64,000 bases of DNA. Source: Algoriphagus lutimaris (lineage in GTDB: Bacteria > Bacteroidota > Bacteroidia > Cytophagales > Cyclobacteriaceae). Positions within the stretch are counted from its first letter, which is position 1. The number at the start of each line of letters is the position of its first letter. Location: assembly GCF_017051705.1 (NCBI RefSeq), contig NZ_JAFIDJ010000001.1:744001-808000 (forward strand), read 5' to 3'. Shown in pieces: positions 24,895-33,425 of the stretch. The position numbers and the translations under genes are program-made. The notes under the pieces are model-generated. The model had not been told where the DNA came from. It made no database searches and saw only the letters and a program-made list of their open reading frames with translations.

Positions 24895-24928
24895 AGCCCT
24901 GTGACATTCAAATCACAGGGCTTTTTAT
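24895..24928. terminator. Bidirectional terminator between csbD-like and histone H1-like genes
   Basis: A 10-bp perfect stem (AGCCCTGTGA at 24895-24904, TCACAGGGCT at 24913-24922) with an 8-base loop, flanked by A and T runs. It serves two convergent small genes. Confidence 0.9.
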
Positions 24929-24933
24929 TGGTT

Positions 24934-25113
24934 TTACTTTGCAGCGTTCTTCATTGCAGTAATTTCTGCTCTGATTTCCTGTGCAAGATTTTTAATAGCT
25001 TGCATACCGTTTCTCACTCTGGTACCTGCAGCTTTGTTACCTCCCTCATAGAATTTTTCAAAATCTGATTCTAGAGAATTAACCAGGTCTTGCATTTCTT
25101 TAAATCTGCTCAT
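24934..25113 (-). CDS. Histone H1-like DNA-associated protein (Hc1-type)
   Basis: A 59-residue minus-strand gene starting MSRFKEMQDLVNSLESDFEKF, then YEGGNKAAGTRVRNGMQAIKN and AQEIRAEITAMKNAAK. This is the short histone H1-like protein common in Bacteroidota, with the conserved GNKAAGTRVR core. It is helical and moderately basic and is thought to coat or compact DNA. The gene is just under 60 codons, so length cut-offs tend to miss it. The start is preceded by an A-rich leader and the stop sits close to the shared terminator. Confidence 0.88.
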   Translation of the reverse strand: MSRFKEMQDLVNSLESDFEKFYEGGNKAAGTRVRNGMQAIKNLAQEIRAEITAMKNAAK

Positions 25114-25437
25114 AATAGCTTTTTGTTTAAAATTGTAATATTAGGTTGACGGGCAAATGCTGCCATAGAGTAATAATAGCAACTTTAAAGCCCTTTATGA
25201 AGCCTTTTTCAATTGATTTTTGAGTTTTTTTCTATTTGCCTAAATATTAGACAAATAAATATAACTATCTAAAGATTTTTCTGTCTAAGACAGTGTTTTG
25301 ATTTTCCTATTTCCCATCTAGAGCTTATAATAAACTTTTTGAAGTTCACACAAAATCATTTATTACATGACTTGTGGCTTCTTTTAACCTTGCAAAATTT
25401 TAGTTTTCTTGCGCAAGCAAATTTTTAATCTCCTCTA
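25114..25437. other. AT-rich intergenic region with divergent start sites
   Basis: About 320 bases separate the histone-like gene (leftward) and the MATE gene (rightward). It presumably holds both promoters. I see no open frame with coding character, no RNA gene and no strong hairpin. Confidence 0.6.
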
Positions 25438-26820
25438 ATGAGTATTTGGAATCTGATTAAAGAGGCAATACAAGGGAAAGAACAAGATTTCACTAAGCTC
25501 TCACTTAAAACAGCCATTTTTGTTTTAGCCATCCCCATGATTTTGGAGATGATGATGGAATCTTTGTTTGCAATTGTTGATATATTTTTTGTTGCCAAAT
25601 TAGGCGAAAATGCAATCGCAACTGTTGGCCTAACTGAATCCGTCATTATCATTGTTTATGCGATGGGATTTGGGATTAGTATGGCGGCCACGGCTTTGAT
25701 CGCAAGAAGGTTTGGTGAGAAGGAATATCATGAAGCAGGAGCAGCTGCATTTCAGCTCTTATTAGTAGGAGGAACAATCGCAGTATTTCTGGGGCTGATA
25801 GGATGGGTTTTTGCCCCGGATATTTTGGGGTTGATGGGGGCTGAAGCTGATGTGATTGAAACTGGAGTTGGTTTTACGAGAGTGATTTTTGCCGGGAATA
25901 TTGCCATCATGCTTTTATTTCTATTGAATGGAGCATTTAGAGGAGCAGGTCAGGCACATCATGCCATGAGATCACTTTGGATTTCCAATGGTTTTAATAT
26001 GATTCTGGACCCACTTTTTATTTTTGGAATTGGGAGCTGGCAAGGTTGGGGCTTAGAAGGAGCTGCAATCGCAACTACATTAGGTAGGTCTTTGGGGGTG
26101 GTTTATCAATTGTATCACCTTTTTAATGGAAAACATAGGTTGACTATTTTAAAAGAGAATATTAAGGTCTCTTGGGCTATCATAAAAAAAATCATGGATA
26201 TTGCTATAGGGGGAATGGGACAATTTTTGATTGACTCTGTCTCCTGGATCGCGTTGACCAGAATGAATGCGGAATTTGGTTCTGCCTCTTTGGCTGGATA
26301 TACCATTGCATTTCGAGTTTTAATGTTTACTCTCATGCCAGCTTGGGGATTATCTGGGGCAGCTGCAACATTAGTGGGACAGAACCTAGGAGCAAAGAAA
26401 GTGGAACGAGCTGAGAAATCGGTTTGGCTCACTACTAGATATACTGTGATTTTTATGGGCTCTGTTACCGGTATTTATCTACTGTTTCATCAACAGTTGG
26501 CAGGCTTCTTTACGGATATTCCTGAGGTAAGAGATATTGCTGCCCAAGGCCTTTGGGTAATCGTTTTAGGCTATGTGTTTTTTGCGGTTGGTATGGTTCT
26601 TACCCAGGCATTTAATGGAGCAGGTGATACTAAAACTCCCGCTTACATCAATATAGGTGTACTTTGGTTTTTAGAGGTACCCTTGGCTTATTTTCTTGCA
26701 TTTCCATTTGGTTTAGGCTATTTAGGTATTTTCATTGCAATTTCATTTGCCCATTCATTTCATGCAGTAGTTGCCTTGTATTTCTTTAAAAAAGGAAATT
26801 GGAAGAGAGTTAAGGTTTAA
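25438..26820 (+). CDS. MATE-family multidrug/metabolite efflux transporter
   Basis: 460 residues with about 12 membrane helices in two similar halves. Landmarks are IPMILEMMMESLFAIVDIFFV near residue 34 (the MATE first-helix pattern with P, E and D), ALIARRFGEKEYHEA near 95, FRGAGQAHHAM near 167 and AATLVGQNLGAKKVERAEKSV near 313. MATE carriers export drugs or metabolites in exchange for sodium ions or protons. It is a single gene with a normal length; substrate cannot be told. Confidence 0.92.
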   Translation: MSIWNLIKEAIQGKEQDFTKLSLKTAIFVLAIPMILEMMMESLFAIVDIFFVAKLGENAIATVGLTESVIIIVYAMGFGISMAATALIARRFGEKEYHEAGAAAFQLLLVGGTIAVFLGLIGWVFAPDILGLMGAEADVIETGVGFTRVIFAGNIAIMLLFLLNGAFRGAGQAHHAMRSLWISNGFNMILDPLFIFGIGSWQGWGLEGAAIATTLGRSLGVVYQLYHLFNGKHRLTILKENIKVSWAIIKKIMDIAIGGMGQFLIDSVSWIALTRMNAEFGSASLAGYTIAFRVLMFTLMPAWGLSGAAATLVGQNLGAKKVERAEKSVWLTTRYTVIFMGSVTGIYLLFHQQLAGFFTDIPEVRDIAAQGLWVIVLGYVFFAVGMVLTQAFNGAGDTKTPAYINIGVLWFLEVPLAYFLAFPFGLGYLGIFIAISFAHSFHAVVALYFFKKGNWKRVKV

Positions 26821-26929
26821 TTACCTCTTCTTTTTTTCTTTGCACAACAGACAGTCAAGGATGGCCATTTGAAATTTTACTTAAATTTCACCTTTTGCAT
26901 TATGTAGATTTAGAAATATAATATTTGAA

Positions 26930-28348
26930 ATGGGGCTTGAACAGAATAATTCAAAAGAATTTCAATACAACCAGCGCTATATTTGGTTAATCAGTCTGAC
27001 TGCAGCGCTTGGTGGTTTTTTGTTTGGTTATGATTGGGTAGTAATAGGAGGTGCCAAACCCTTTTATGAGCCTTATTTTAATATTACCTCCACCAGTGAC
27101 CAAGGGTGGGGGACAAGTTCTGCCTTGGTGGGGTGCATGGTGGGTGCAATTCTTTGTATTATCCTTAGTGATAAATTAGGAAGGAAAAGATTACTGATAT
27201 TCTCTGGATTTTTATTTTCTCTTTCTGCGCTGGGCACTGCTTTGTCTGAGACTTTCTGGTGGTTCAATGCCTATCGAATTGTAGGGGGTGTGGCCATGGG
27301 AATCGCCCTAAACCTTTCCCCTCTTTACATTGCAGAAATTTCTCCTTCTGAAAAGCGAGGAATGTTTGTCACGATCAATCAATTGCTGGTCATGGTGGGA
27401 GTTCTTTTGGCCCAGATATGTAATTGGCAAATTTCTTTGATAGATACCAGTTTACCGGAGAACGCAAGTTTTGAAGTTATTGCTGCGAGTTGGAGTGGTC
27501 AGATGGCTTGGAGATGGATGTTTGGTGCTGAAATAATTCCTGCATTATTGTTTTTTCTATTGATGTTTTTAGTACCTGAAAGTGCACGTTGGTTAGTAAA
27601 GAATAATCAGGTGGTCAATGCTAAAAAAGTATTGGAAAAAATAGGAGGTAAACAATATAGTGATGTGGCTATAGCCGATATCCAAAATACACTTCATGAG
27701 GGAGATTTAGGAAAAGTTCACTTTAGGGATTTGTTGAAAAAACCACTTCCTAAATTGATCGGAATTGGGATCTTCTTGGCTTTCCTTCAACAATGGTCTG
27801 GAGTAAATGTAGTGATCTATTATGCCGCCGATATTTTTCAGGCGGCAGGATATAATCTGAAGCAGATGATGCTAAATATTGTGGTAATAGGAGGCGTCAT
27901 GGTTTTATCTGTATTCATCACCATTTTTACAGTAGATCGTTTTGGGCGGAAAAATCTTTTATTAATTGGTACCGGAGCAATGTCCATTCTGTATGGCTTA
28001 ATTGGTTATTCTTTTTCAGTAGATCAGGGAGGCTGGGTAATAGTTCTTTTAGTGTTGACAAATGTGATGTTTTACTCCTTTACATTAGCTCCACTTTTAT
28101 GGGTGGTGTTGTCTGAAATTTTTCCAACCAGAATTCGAGGCGCAGCAATTTCCATTGGAGCCTTAGCACATTGGTTGGGGAATTTTACACTAACTTATTT
28201 TTTTCCTGCCATCAAGGAAAACCTTGGTTGGGCAAATAACTTTTGGCTATATGGACTTATTTGTGCATTTGGTTTTGTAGTCGTGTATTTGGTTTTACCG
28301 GAAACCAAGGGAAAAACATTAGAACAATTAGAAAAGGATTTAAATTAA
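26930..28348 (+). CDS. Sugar porter MFS transporter (XylE/GLUT-like)
   Basis: 472 residues with 12 membrane helices. GGFLFGYDWVVIGGAKP near residue 32 is the first-helix sugar porter motif, DKLGRKRLLI near 84 the loop 2-3 motif, YIAEISPSEKRGMF near 126 the PESPR-like PETGR segment of helix 4-5, VPESARWLV near 222, QQWSGVNVVIYYAADIF near 286 and the C-terminal PETKGKTLEQLE. Residues QQWSGVN and the helix 10 WVVLSEIFP match proton-coupled xylose/glucose carriers. It should import a monosaccharide. No sugar operon surrounds it; the GH32 gene is 3.5 kb away. Confidence 0.92.
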   Translation: MGLEQNNSKEFQYNQRYIWLISLTAALGGFLFGYDWVVIGGAKPFYEPYFNITSTSDQGWGTSSALVGCMVGAILCIILSDKLGRKRLLIFSGFLFSLSALGTALSETFWWFNAYRIVGGVAMGIALNLSPLYIAEISPSEKRGMFVTINQLLVMVGVLLAQICNWQISLIDTSLPENASFEVIAASWSGQMAWRWMFGAEIIPALLFFLLMFLVPESARWLVKNNQVVNAKKVLEKIGGKQYSDVAIADIQNTLHEGDLGKVHFRDLLKKPLPKLIGIGIFLAFLQQWSGVNVVIYYAADIFQAAGYNLKQMMLNIVVIGGVMVLSVFITIFTVDRFGRKNLLLIGTGAMSILYGLIGYSFSVDQGGWVIVLLVLTNVMFYSFTLAPLLWVVLSEIFPTRIRGAAISIGALAHWLGNFTLTYFFPAIKENLGWANNFWLYGLICAFGFVVVYLVLPETKGKTLEQLEKDLN

Positions 28349-28568
28349 AATAGGTTGGTAGAAATTCGGGTTTTTGCTGAGTGTAGTGATCAATTGGATT
28401 TAAAAATTGAATGGGAACAATTGAATGAGTTGATGAAATAGGTGCCAGTTTTTGATTTTCTTTATGATACTGAAAGTTGAATAAGCACTTTATATATTTG
28501 ATTTCCATCTTAATCTAAAACTATGATAGGTCGTTTTATTTGCCTTATTTTGATTCAGATTTAAGCTT

Positions 28569-29030
28569 ATGAGTAATAACGATATCTTCCGAAGCCTGCG
28601 CTATACCTTTGATATTAATGATTTTTTAATGATTGAAATTTTCGGGTTAGCCGGACAAGAAGTGGACAGGCCCACTGTTTCAAATTGGTTGAAAAAGGAT
28701 GATGACGAGGATTTTAAACCATTATATGATAAAGATCTCGCCGCATTTCTAAACGGATTTATTATTCTAAAAAGGGGTAAAAAGGACGGGAACGATCCTG
28801 TAAATGAAAAAAGTCTAAGTAATAATCAGGTCCTTCGAAAATTGAAAATTGCCTTGAGCTTAATAGATGAGGATATGTTGAAAATGCTAAAGGCAGTTAA
28901 TTTCAGACTTTCCAAACATGAATTGAGTGCATTCTTTAGAAACCCTACTCAAAGCCAATACAGGGATTGTAAGGATCAGGTATTAAGAAACTTTTTGAAA
29001 GGGCTTCAAGTTACCTATCGCCCAAGTTGA
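28569..29030 (+). CDS. DUF1456 family protein (YehS-like)
   Basis: 153 residues made of two copies of the DUF1456 unit. The first is NNDIFRSLRYTFDINDFLMI with the end FLNGFIILKRGKKDG; the second is NNQVLRKLKIALSLIDEDML with FLKGLQVTYRP. Each predicts as a small helical module. The function is unknown. Its last 16 bases overlap the 3' end of the convergent YwbE gene. Confidence 0.88.
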   Translation: MSNNDIFRSLRYTFDINDFLMIEIFGLAGQEVDRPTVSNWLKKDDDEDFKPLYDKDLAAFLNGFIILKRGKKDGNDPVNEKSLSNNQVLRKLKIALSLIDEDMLKMLKAVNFRLSKHELSAFFRNPTQSQYRDCKDQVLRNFLKGLQVTYRPS

Positions 29031-29245
29031 TCTTCCTCAGGGAAGACTTCTTTAACTCTTCCTACTTCTCCGGTATCCAACATGACTTTAATCCCATGAG
29101 GATGAGTAGGAGAACTTGTTAATATTCTCTTGACAAAACCTTCAGTAATTTCACCTGTTCTTTGATGATGTTTCTGTACAATGGTCACTTCATCTCCAAT
29201 TTGGATGTTTTTTCGAATGTTGCCTGGTAGAGAATTTTTTTCCAT
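29015..29245 (-). CDS. YwbE family protein
   Basis: The family core starts NIRKNIQIGDEVTIVQKHHQRTG and goes on to GFVKRILTSSPTHPHGIKVML and GEVGRVKEVFP. This is the YwbE pattern, a small beta-rich protein of unknown function. I place the start at the ATG at 29245 (76 residues), because an upstream ATG at 29266 adds seven hydrophobic residues not seen in the family. It ends inside the DUF1456 gene on the opposite strand. Confidence 0.85.
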   Translation of the reverse strand: MEKNSLPGNIRKNIQIGDEVTIVQKHHQRTGEITEGFVKRILTSSPTHPHGIKVMLDTGEVGRVKEVFPEEDQLGR

Positions 29246-29376
29246 TCTCAAAAATACTAGTACCATGGAGATAAATAAGCGGTTTTTGTTTAAAAATGTT
29301 GCGTTAAGGACCGGGGCAACGTCATTATTTATACCCTATAAAAAAATAGAATTAGTTATTTTTTTAATTATTCAGG

Positions 29377-29790
29377 ATGAATCAAAAATTACTTTTTTTA
29401 GGAATGATAGTGCTATCAATTTACGGTTGTAACCAAAACAATGAAATGAGACCAATAAAGGAATTAGTTGGACCTTATGAATTTAAAATGGAGAAAGTTG
29501 GTAAAAACCACGAAATAGACTTTGTTGACAGGTTGCAATTCAAATCAGTGGGTATTGTCTATGGTGAAGGGATTTCTAATATATCCGGCACAAATCAGGT
29601 TTTAGGATATCGCTACTACTTTAATGGTTCCTATAAAATTGAAGATGGGGTTGTGAATATTATAGAAACAGATGCTTTCCAAATTGATGATGAGGATTCT
29701 TTCTTTAGCCTAAAAGATAATCTGATCTATAAGGATGGTAACCAAGTCTGGGATCAACTTTTGAAAAAGATAATTACAAGGAGCTCCTGA
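29377..29790 (+). CDS. Small lipoprotein, paralogue 1 of 3, with a shifted C-terminus
   Basis: 137 residues with a lipoprotein signal (LGMIVLSIYGC). The middle (LGYRYYFNGSYKIEDGVVNI, about 70-90) matches the two genes that follow. From about 29757 the similarity continues in another frame: TFEKDNYKELLKICSPYTNC ends at a stop at 29844-29846, and matches the paralogues' NYTELHFICPPNSIC and DYQELIYICPPNALC. The gene therefore has a frameshift near 29745-29757 (or a sequencing error there), and the original end was 29846, ten bases before the next gene. As read, the product loses the conserved cysteine pair. The function of the family is unknown. Confidence 0.75.
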   Translation: MNQKLLFLGMIVLSIYGCNQNNEMRPIKELVGPYEFKMEKVGKNHEIDFVDRLQFKSVGIVYGEGISNISGTNQVLGYRYYFNGSYKIEDGVVNIIETDAFQIDDEDSFFSLKDNLIYKDGNQVWDQLLKKIITRSS

Positions 29791-29855
29791 AGATTTGTTC
29801 TCCTTATACCAATTGTTTTAAAATTACAGATAGGAAAATTTATTAATTGTCGATC

Positions 29856-30329
29856 ATGAAAAGAAATATTGCTATAGTGATGTCCTTCATGGCTATTTTA
29901 TTTAGCTGTAAAAATGAAGACGATGAATTAAATCCGGGTCAAGCGATACTGGGAATCTATCAAAAGACAGATAGAGATTTGAGTGATGAGTTGGACTTCG
30001 TAAGAAGGATAGAATTGAAGCAGGGGCAGCAAGTTGTAGCTCAAGGTACAGTTAAAAATAAAGGGGAGTCCGCAACTTTGGGTTTTCAATATTATTATGA
30101 AGGAACCTATAAGTTAGAAGGCAAAGTAGTAGTTATAAATTTTACAAAGACATTTCATTTAACTGATCCAGACATTTCTTATTTACCAAAAGATGAGCTT
30201 CCAGAAGTAAGTAGAGAATTCTTCTTTGAGGATAGATATAAAGTGTCGGACGATTATCAGGAGTTGATCTATATCTGTCCTCCAAATGCCTTATGTGTTC
30301 CACCTACTCCTTTCGAGAAAATAAATTAA
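29856..30329 (+). CDS. Small lipoprotein, paralogue 2 of 3
   Basis: 157 residues from ATG 29856 (a TTG at 29847 is less likely). The lipoprotein signal is MSFMAILFSC. After a charged spacer comes a beta-rich domain with FVRRIELKQGQQVVAQG, LGFQYYYEGTYKLEGKVV and a C-terminal YICPPNALC. It resembles lipocalin-like or small barrel lipoproteins only in general; I do not recognise a named family. It should sit on the outer membrane facing the periplasm or surface. It follows paralogue 1 closely. Confidence 0.8.
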   Translation: MKRNIAIVMSFMAILFSCKNEDDELNPGQAILGIYQKTDRDLSDELDFVRRIELKQGQQVVAQGTVKNKGESATLGFQYYYEGTYKLEGKVVVINFTKTFHLTDPDISYLPKDELPEVSREFFFEDRYKVSDDYQELIYICPPNALCVPPTPFEKIN

Positions 30330-30348
30330 GTTTTGGTGAAATGGGTTT

Positions 30349-30386
30349 AAGGCTGTTTTTATGTTTAAAGGCAGCCTTCATTTTTT
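30349..30386 (+). terminator. Terminator after lipoprotein paralogue 2
   Basis: Stem AAGGCTG (30349-30355) with CAGCCTT (30372-30378), a 16-base loop and a run TTTTTT at 30381-30386. It would separate paralogues 1 and 2 from paralogue 3. Confidence 0.55.
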
Positions 30387-30442
30387 ACAAGCCTTCTAAT
30401 TTTCAGTAAATTAACGTAGCTTTTAATCTAAGTCTATCCAAA

Positions 30443-30907
30443 ATGAGATTTCAGCTTCTTCTTATATTGATGTTTTCTGCTGTTTTTTTTGCTTGTAATC
30501 AACAAAAAGAAGAGATGCTTCCTATTCAACCTGAGTTAGGTAAATACCAATTGGAATTGAAAGGAAATACATTTGATCTGATCCACACCATTGAATTAAA
30601 ACATAGTGGCAATGTGCTTGGATGGGGGATTATTAAGAATGCAGGTGATTCAAAAGATTTAGGGTATAGCTATTATTTCTCCGGGGTATATACCTTGGAG
30701 GATGGTGTGGTTTCAATTTTTCAAGAGTCCTATTTCCAAGTAGGTGAAGCTGGTAAACAATACGATTCCAAGGAAATGCTGGTGTTAGTCCAAACAAGAT
30801 CTGCAAGTTCTGATTATAGCATCAAGTCAAATTATACAGAGCTTCATTTTATTTGTCCACCTAATTCAATTTGCTTACAAGACCGTGTTTTTAAACGAGT
30901 AGATTAA
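30443..30907 (+). CDS. Small lipoprotein, paralogue 3 of 3
   Basis: 154 residues with a lipoprotein signal (MFSAVFFAC). Shared features are LIHTIELKHSGNVLGWGII, LGYSYYFSGVYTLEDGVVSI and the C-terminal HFICPPNSICLQ, the two Cys probably forming a disulfide. It has its own spacer and likely its own promoter. Family unnamed. The pattern of three diverged tandem copies suggests a local lineage-specific expansion. Confidence 0.8.
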   Translation: MRFQLLLILMFSAVFFACNQQKEEMLPIQPELGKYQLELKGNTFDLIHTIELKHSGNVLGWGIIKNAGDSKDLGYSYYFSGVYTLEDGVVSIFQESYFQVGEAGKQYDSKEMLVLVQTRSASSDYSIKSNYTELHFICPPNSICLQDRVFKRVD

Positions 30908-31098
30908 ATAAGTCAACTTTGATTGAAGAATTATGTTAATAAACACTTTAAGAAACATCCATTATTGGGTATTTGAAGCGATTTTTTAAATGTTTAGTTT
31001 AGGGTCTTTTTTTCAAAAAGTTTCTTGATTTTTATAGTATTTAACTCCTGTTTAACAGTGCTTTCAATAGAAAGATCGAAAACAAGACATTTCAAATT

Positions 31099-31347
31099 TT
31101 AATTGTCCTGAGGAATGTTCAACAATAAATTGATCAGATCTTTGGGAGTGTTCACCTGGCCAAGTAGCTCATCTTGAAGGATAATATGCAGCTGATATTC
31201 CAATTCGAAAATGAGACCGTTAATAAAGATCGGATCCATTTCTAGTTGTTGAATAAAGTCGGCATTTTTTTGTTGGCCGGAAAGGTTGATTCCGTAGGAA
31301 TGAAAAACTTCAACAGCTTTTTTTAGTAGAGTAAATTGTTGGTTCAT
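31099..31347 (-). CDS. Acyl-carrier-protein-like protein without the phosphopantetheine serine
   Basis: 82 residues with the length and four-helix spacing of an acyl carrier protein. ADFIQQLEMDPIFINGLIFE (about 29-48) aligns with the ACP stretch F.DDLGADSL..VELVM.LE, and the end VNTPKDLINLLL matches helix 4 (I.TV.D...YI). The DSL serine that carries phosphopantetheine is replaced: the positions read DPI. If the alignment is right it cannot be a normal acyl carrier and may be a scaffold or regulator. It is alone, with a long spacer upstream. Confidence 0.55.
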   Translation of the reverse strand: MNQQFTLLKKAVEVFHSYGINLSGQQKNADFIQQLEMDPIFINGLIFELEYQLHIILQDELLGQVNTPKDLINLLLNIPQDN

Positions 31348-31934
31348 AGTAATTAAATTATAGGTAGGAGGTATTAGTTTTTTTAATTGACATTTAATAC
31401 GAAGATTTTGATCTCGTGGATTACTTTTTCAAAATTAATTGTTGCTAAATGAAGTAAAAGGTAATATTTGTCACGTAAGATAAACTTTGAAGTGGTCTAA
31501 AATAAGGTAAAATTTTGAGAAGAATTTAGGTGAAAAAAATGCTCTAGCCAAAGGAAGAGTGCATTTTTGACATAATCCATGAAGCATTTTTAATCGAACC
31601 AATTCCGTTTTTGTGAACGATTATGGTGTCTCAAAAAGATTAGTTTTTAATTCTATTCTGTAAAATGTGAAGCCATTTGCTTGCAGACCTTTCTGCCGTT
31701 AATGCAGATGCTAATTTGTTATCATAGATCTCCAGCATTTTCAGGAAGTTTGGAGTCTATGAATTGAATTTTTATCCCAACCCAGTCTACCACCTCGATT
31801 TTTGATCTCCCCATTTTTTTTAGATGGCGATGTTCATGAAGACTGATTATAGAAGTTCTTGATGCTCATTCCTTAGGTCTAATCCTTCCAAAACGCCCTC
31901 CATAAAAACCTAAGAATCAAGATGCTTAATCCAC
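31348..31934. other. 587-base region without an intact gene; possible gene remnants on the minus strand
   Basis: No convincing complete gene is present. On the minus strand two short stretches have protein-like composition: near 31875-31900, GFYGGRFGRIRPKE followed by a stop, apparently out of frame with the hydrophobic GLSILIL just upstream; and 31640-31756, which contains TPNFLKMLEIYDNKL and ends at a stop. They could be the decayed ends of lost genes. The right-hand part should also hold the promoter of the ACP-like gene. Confidence 0.35.
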
Positions 31935-33419
31935 CTATTTTTCTAATGAGAATAATTTTGCATTTTTTAGATTTTCTGATAATTCTACTTCTTTCCAAGG
32001 ACTATTAGGAAATAAGATAGAAGTCATCACTAGCTCACCCTGATTCACAAAAACTTCTACGGAATGCGCATCTAGAAAGATTCTTAAATTCTTGGCTGGC
32101 CAACTCATGGGAGCGGAGTGAATGGCTGCAAAATCAGGGTCGAAGTCTGAAATTCCAGCATTGGTTCGATCAATTGAGAGCAAGCCGTTTTCCCTTGTGA
32201 TACGAAACTGTTCTCCCAATTCATTCCTAAAGTGGATAAAGAATGGTTCCTCATTTTCTATATCCACAGTAAGTTCTGTAGCAACAGAAGGCAATCCAGA
32301 TTGATATTCAATTTCATAGGAGGATTTCCTCAGCTGGTTTAATTCTTTGACAGGTTCGGATTTAAGTAATAAAGTGCCATCTACGTCAAATAAGCTTAAA
32401 CTTCTGGGAATTGTCATTGCAGACCTCCATTTTTTGGTAGGCACATCCTGTGCGTATAACCAATTACTCATCCATCCAATCAATACCACTCTGTCTTGAT
32501 TGGATGGAATATTATTCCAGGTTACCCCCGCATAATTATCTGGGCCATAATCCATCCATCTGATCATGGTGTCATCTGGAGTAAAAATTCCTTCTTCAAA
32601 ATCTCCGATGAAATATTGTGTTGCCGAACCTTTTTGTGGTCCTCCAGGATTGATACTTACCAATAAAACATATTTAAGTTCTCCAGAAGGGGTCTTTAAT
32701 GGAATTAAGTCTGGACATTCCCAAACCCCTCCATGCGCACCGACCCTTTTTCCAAACTCGCCAATCTTTTCCCAATCAATAAGATTGATTGATTTATAGA
32801 ATTCAATATGATCCGATACGGCTAAGGTCATCAACCAATGCTCTTCGCCATCATTTCCTTGGAATAACTGGACTTTAGGGTCCCTGAAATCCCTAGATCC
32901 AAGATTGGGTAACACAGGATTGCCTGAAAATTTTTCCCAAGTTCTACCCTTGTCTAAGGAGAAGGCTATTCCTTGGCTTTCTACGTCTATCAATCCACTT
33001 TTTTCTTTTTTAGGGTCATGGTAGGTGAATATCGCTACAATAGGAGGGGTTTCCTCAGTTCCTAAACCAGAGCTATTCTTAGAATCTACTACCGCCGAAC
33101 CAGAAAATATATACCCTAGGCTATCTGGTTCCAGAGCGACATTAAGATGCTCCCAATTAGTTAGATCGCGGGAAACTGCATGTCCCCAATGCATGGGCCC
33201 CCAAACCGTACTATCAGGATAATATTGGTAAAATAAATGATATTCCCCATCCATGTAAAACATGCCATTGGGATCATTCATCCATGAAGACTCTGGGGTA
33301 AAATGATACACAGGACGAAATTGTTCTCCTGAGGAAGGCTGAAAAACAATCGGTTTTTCTTTTTGGCAGGAACTAAAAAGAAGTATAGTTAGTAGGAGGT
33401 AGAATTGGATGTTTTTCAT
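31935..33419 (-). CDS. Glycoside hydrolase family 32 lipoprotein (fructan hydrolase/invertase)
   Basis: 494 residues with a lipoprotein signal (TILLFSSC). The GH32 triad is intact: WMNDPNG with the nucleophile Asp (about residues 46-52), SRDFRDPKV with the transition-state Asp (about 178-186) and WECPDLIPL with the acid/base Glu (about 238). A beta-sandwich C-terminal domain follows. It hydrolyses terminal or internal fructose bonds of levan, inulin or sucrose, outside the cytoplasm. It starts 6 bases after the GT1 gene, so both are probably cotranscribed. No SusCD pair or fructokinase is adjacent, so it is not an obvious fructan locus. Confidence 0.93.
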   Translation of the reverse strand: MKNIQFYLLLTILLFSSCQKEKPIVFQPSSGEQFRPVYHFTPESSWMNDPNGMFYMDGEYHLFYQYYPDSTVWGPMHWGHAVSRDLTNWEHLNVALEPDSLGYIFSGSAVVDSKNSSGLGTEETPPIVAIFTYHDPKKEKSGLIDVESQGIAFSLDKGRTWEKFSGNPVLPNLGSRDFRDPKVQLFQGNDGEEHWLMTLAVSDHIEFYKSINLIDWEKIGEFGKRVGAHGGVWECPDLIPLKTPSGELKYVLLVSINPGGPQKGSATQYFIGDFEEGIFTPDDTMIRWMDYGPDNYAGVTWNNIPSNQDRVVLIGWMSNWLYAQDVPTKKWRSAMTIPRSLSLFDVDGTLLLKSEPVKELNQLRKSSYEIEYQSGLPSVATELTVDIENEEPFFIHFRNELGEQFRITRENGLLSIDRTNAGISDFDPDFAAIHSAPMSWPAKNLRIFLDAHSVEVFVNQGELVMTSILFPNSPWKEVELSENLKNAKLFSLEK

Positions 33420-33425
33420 GGAGAT

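Noticed and set aside
29377-30907. Phase-variable lipoprotein locus
   Set aside because: The frameshift in copy 1 is not at a long homopolymer or repeat that would support reversible switching.
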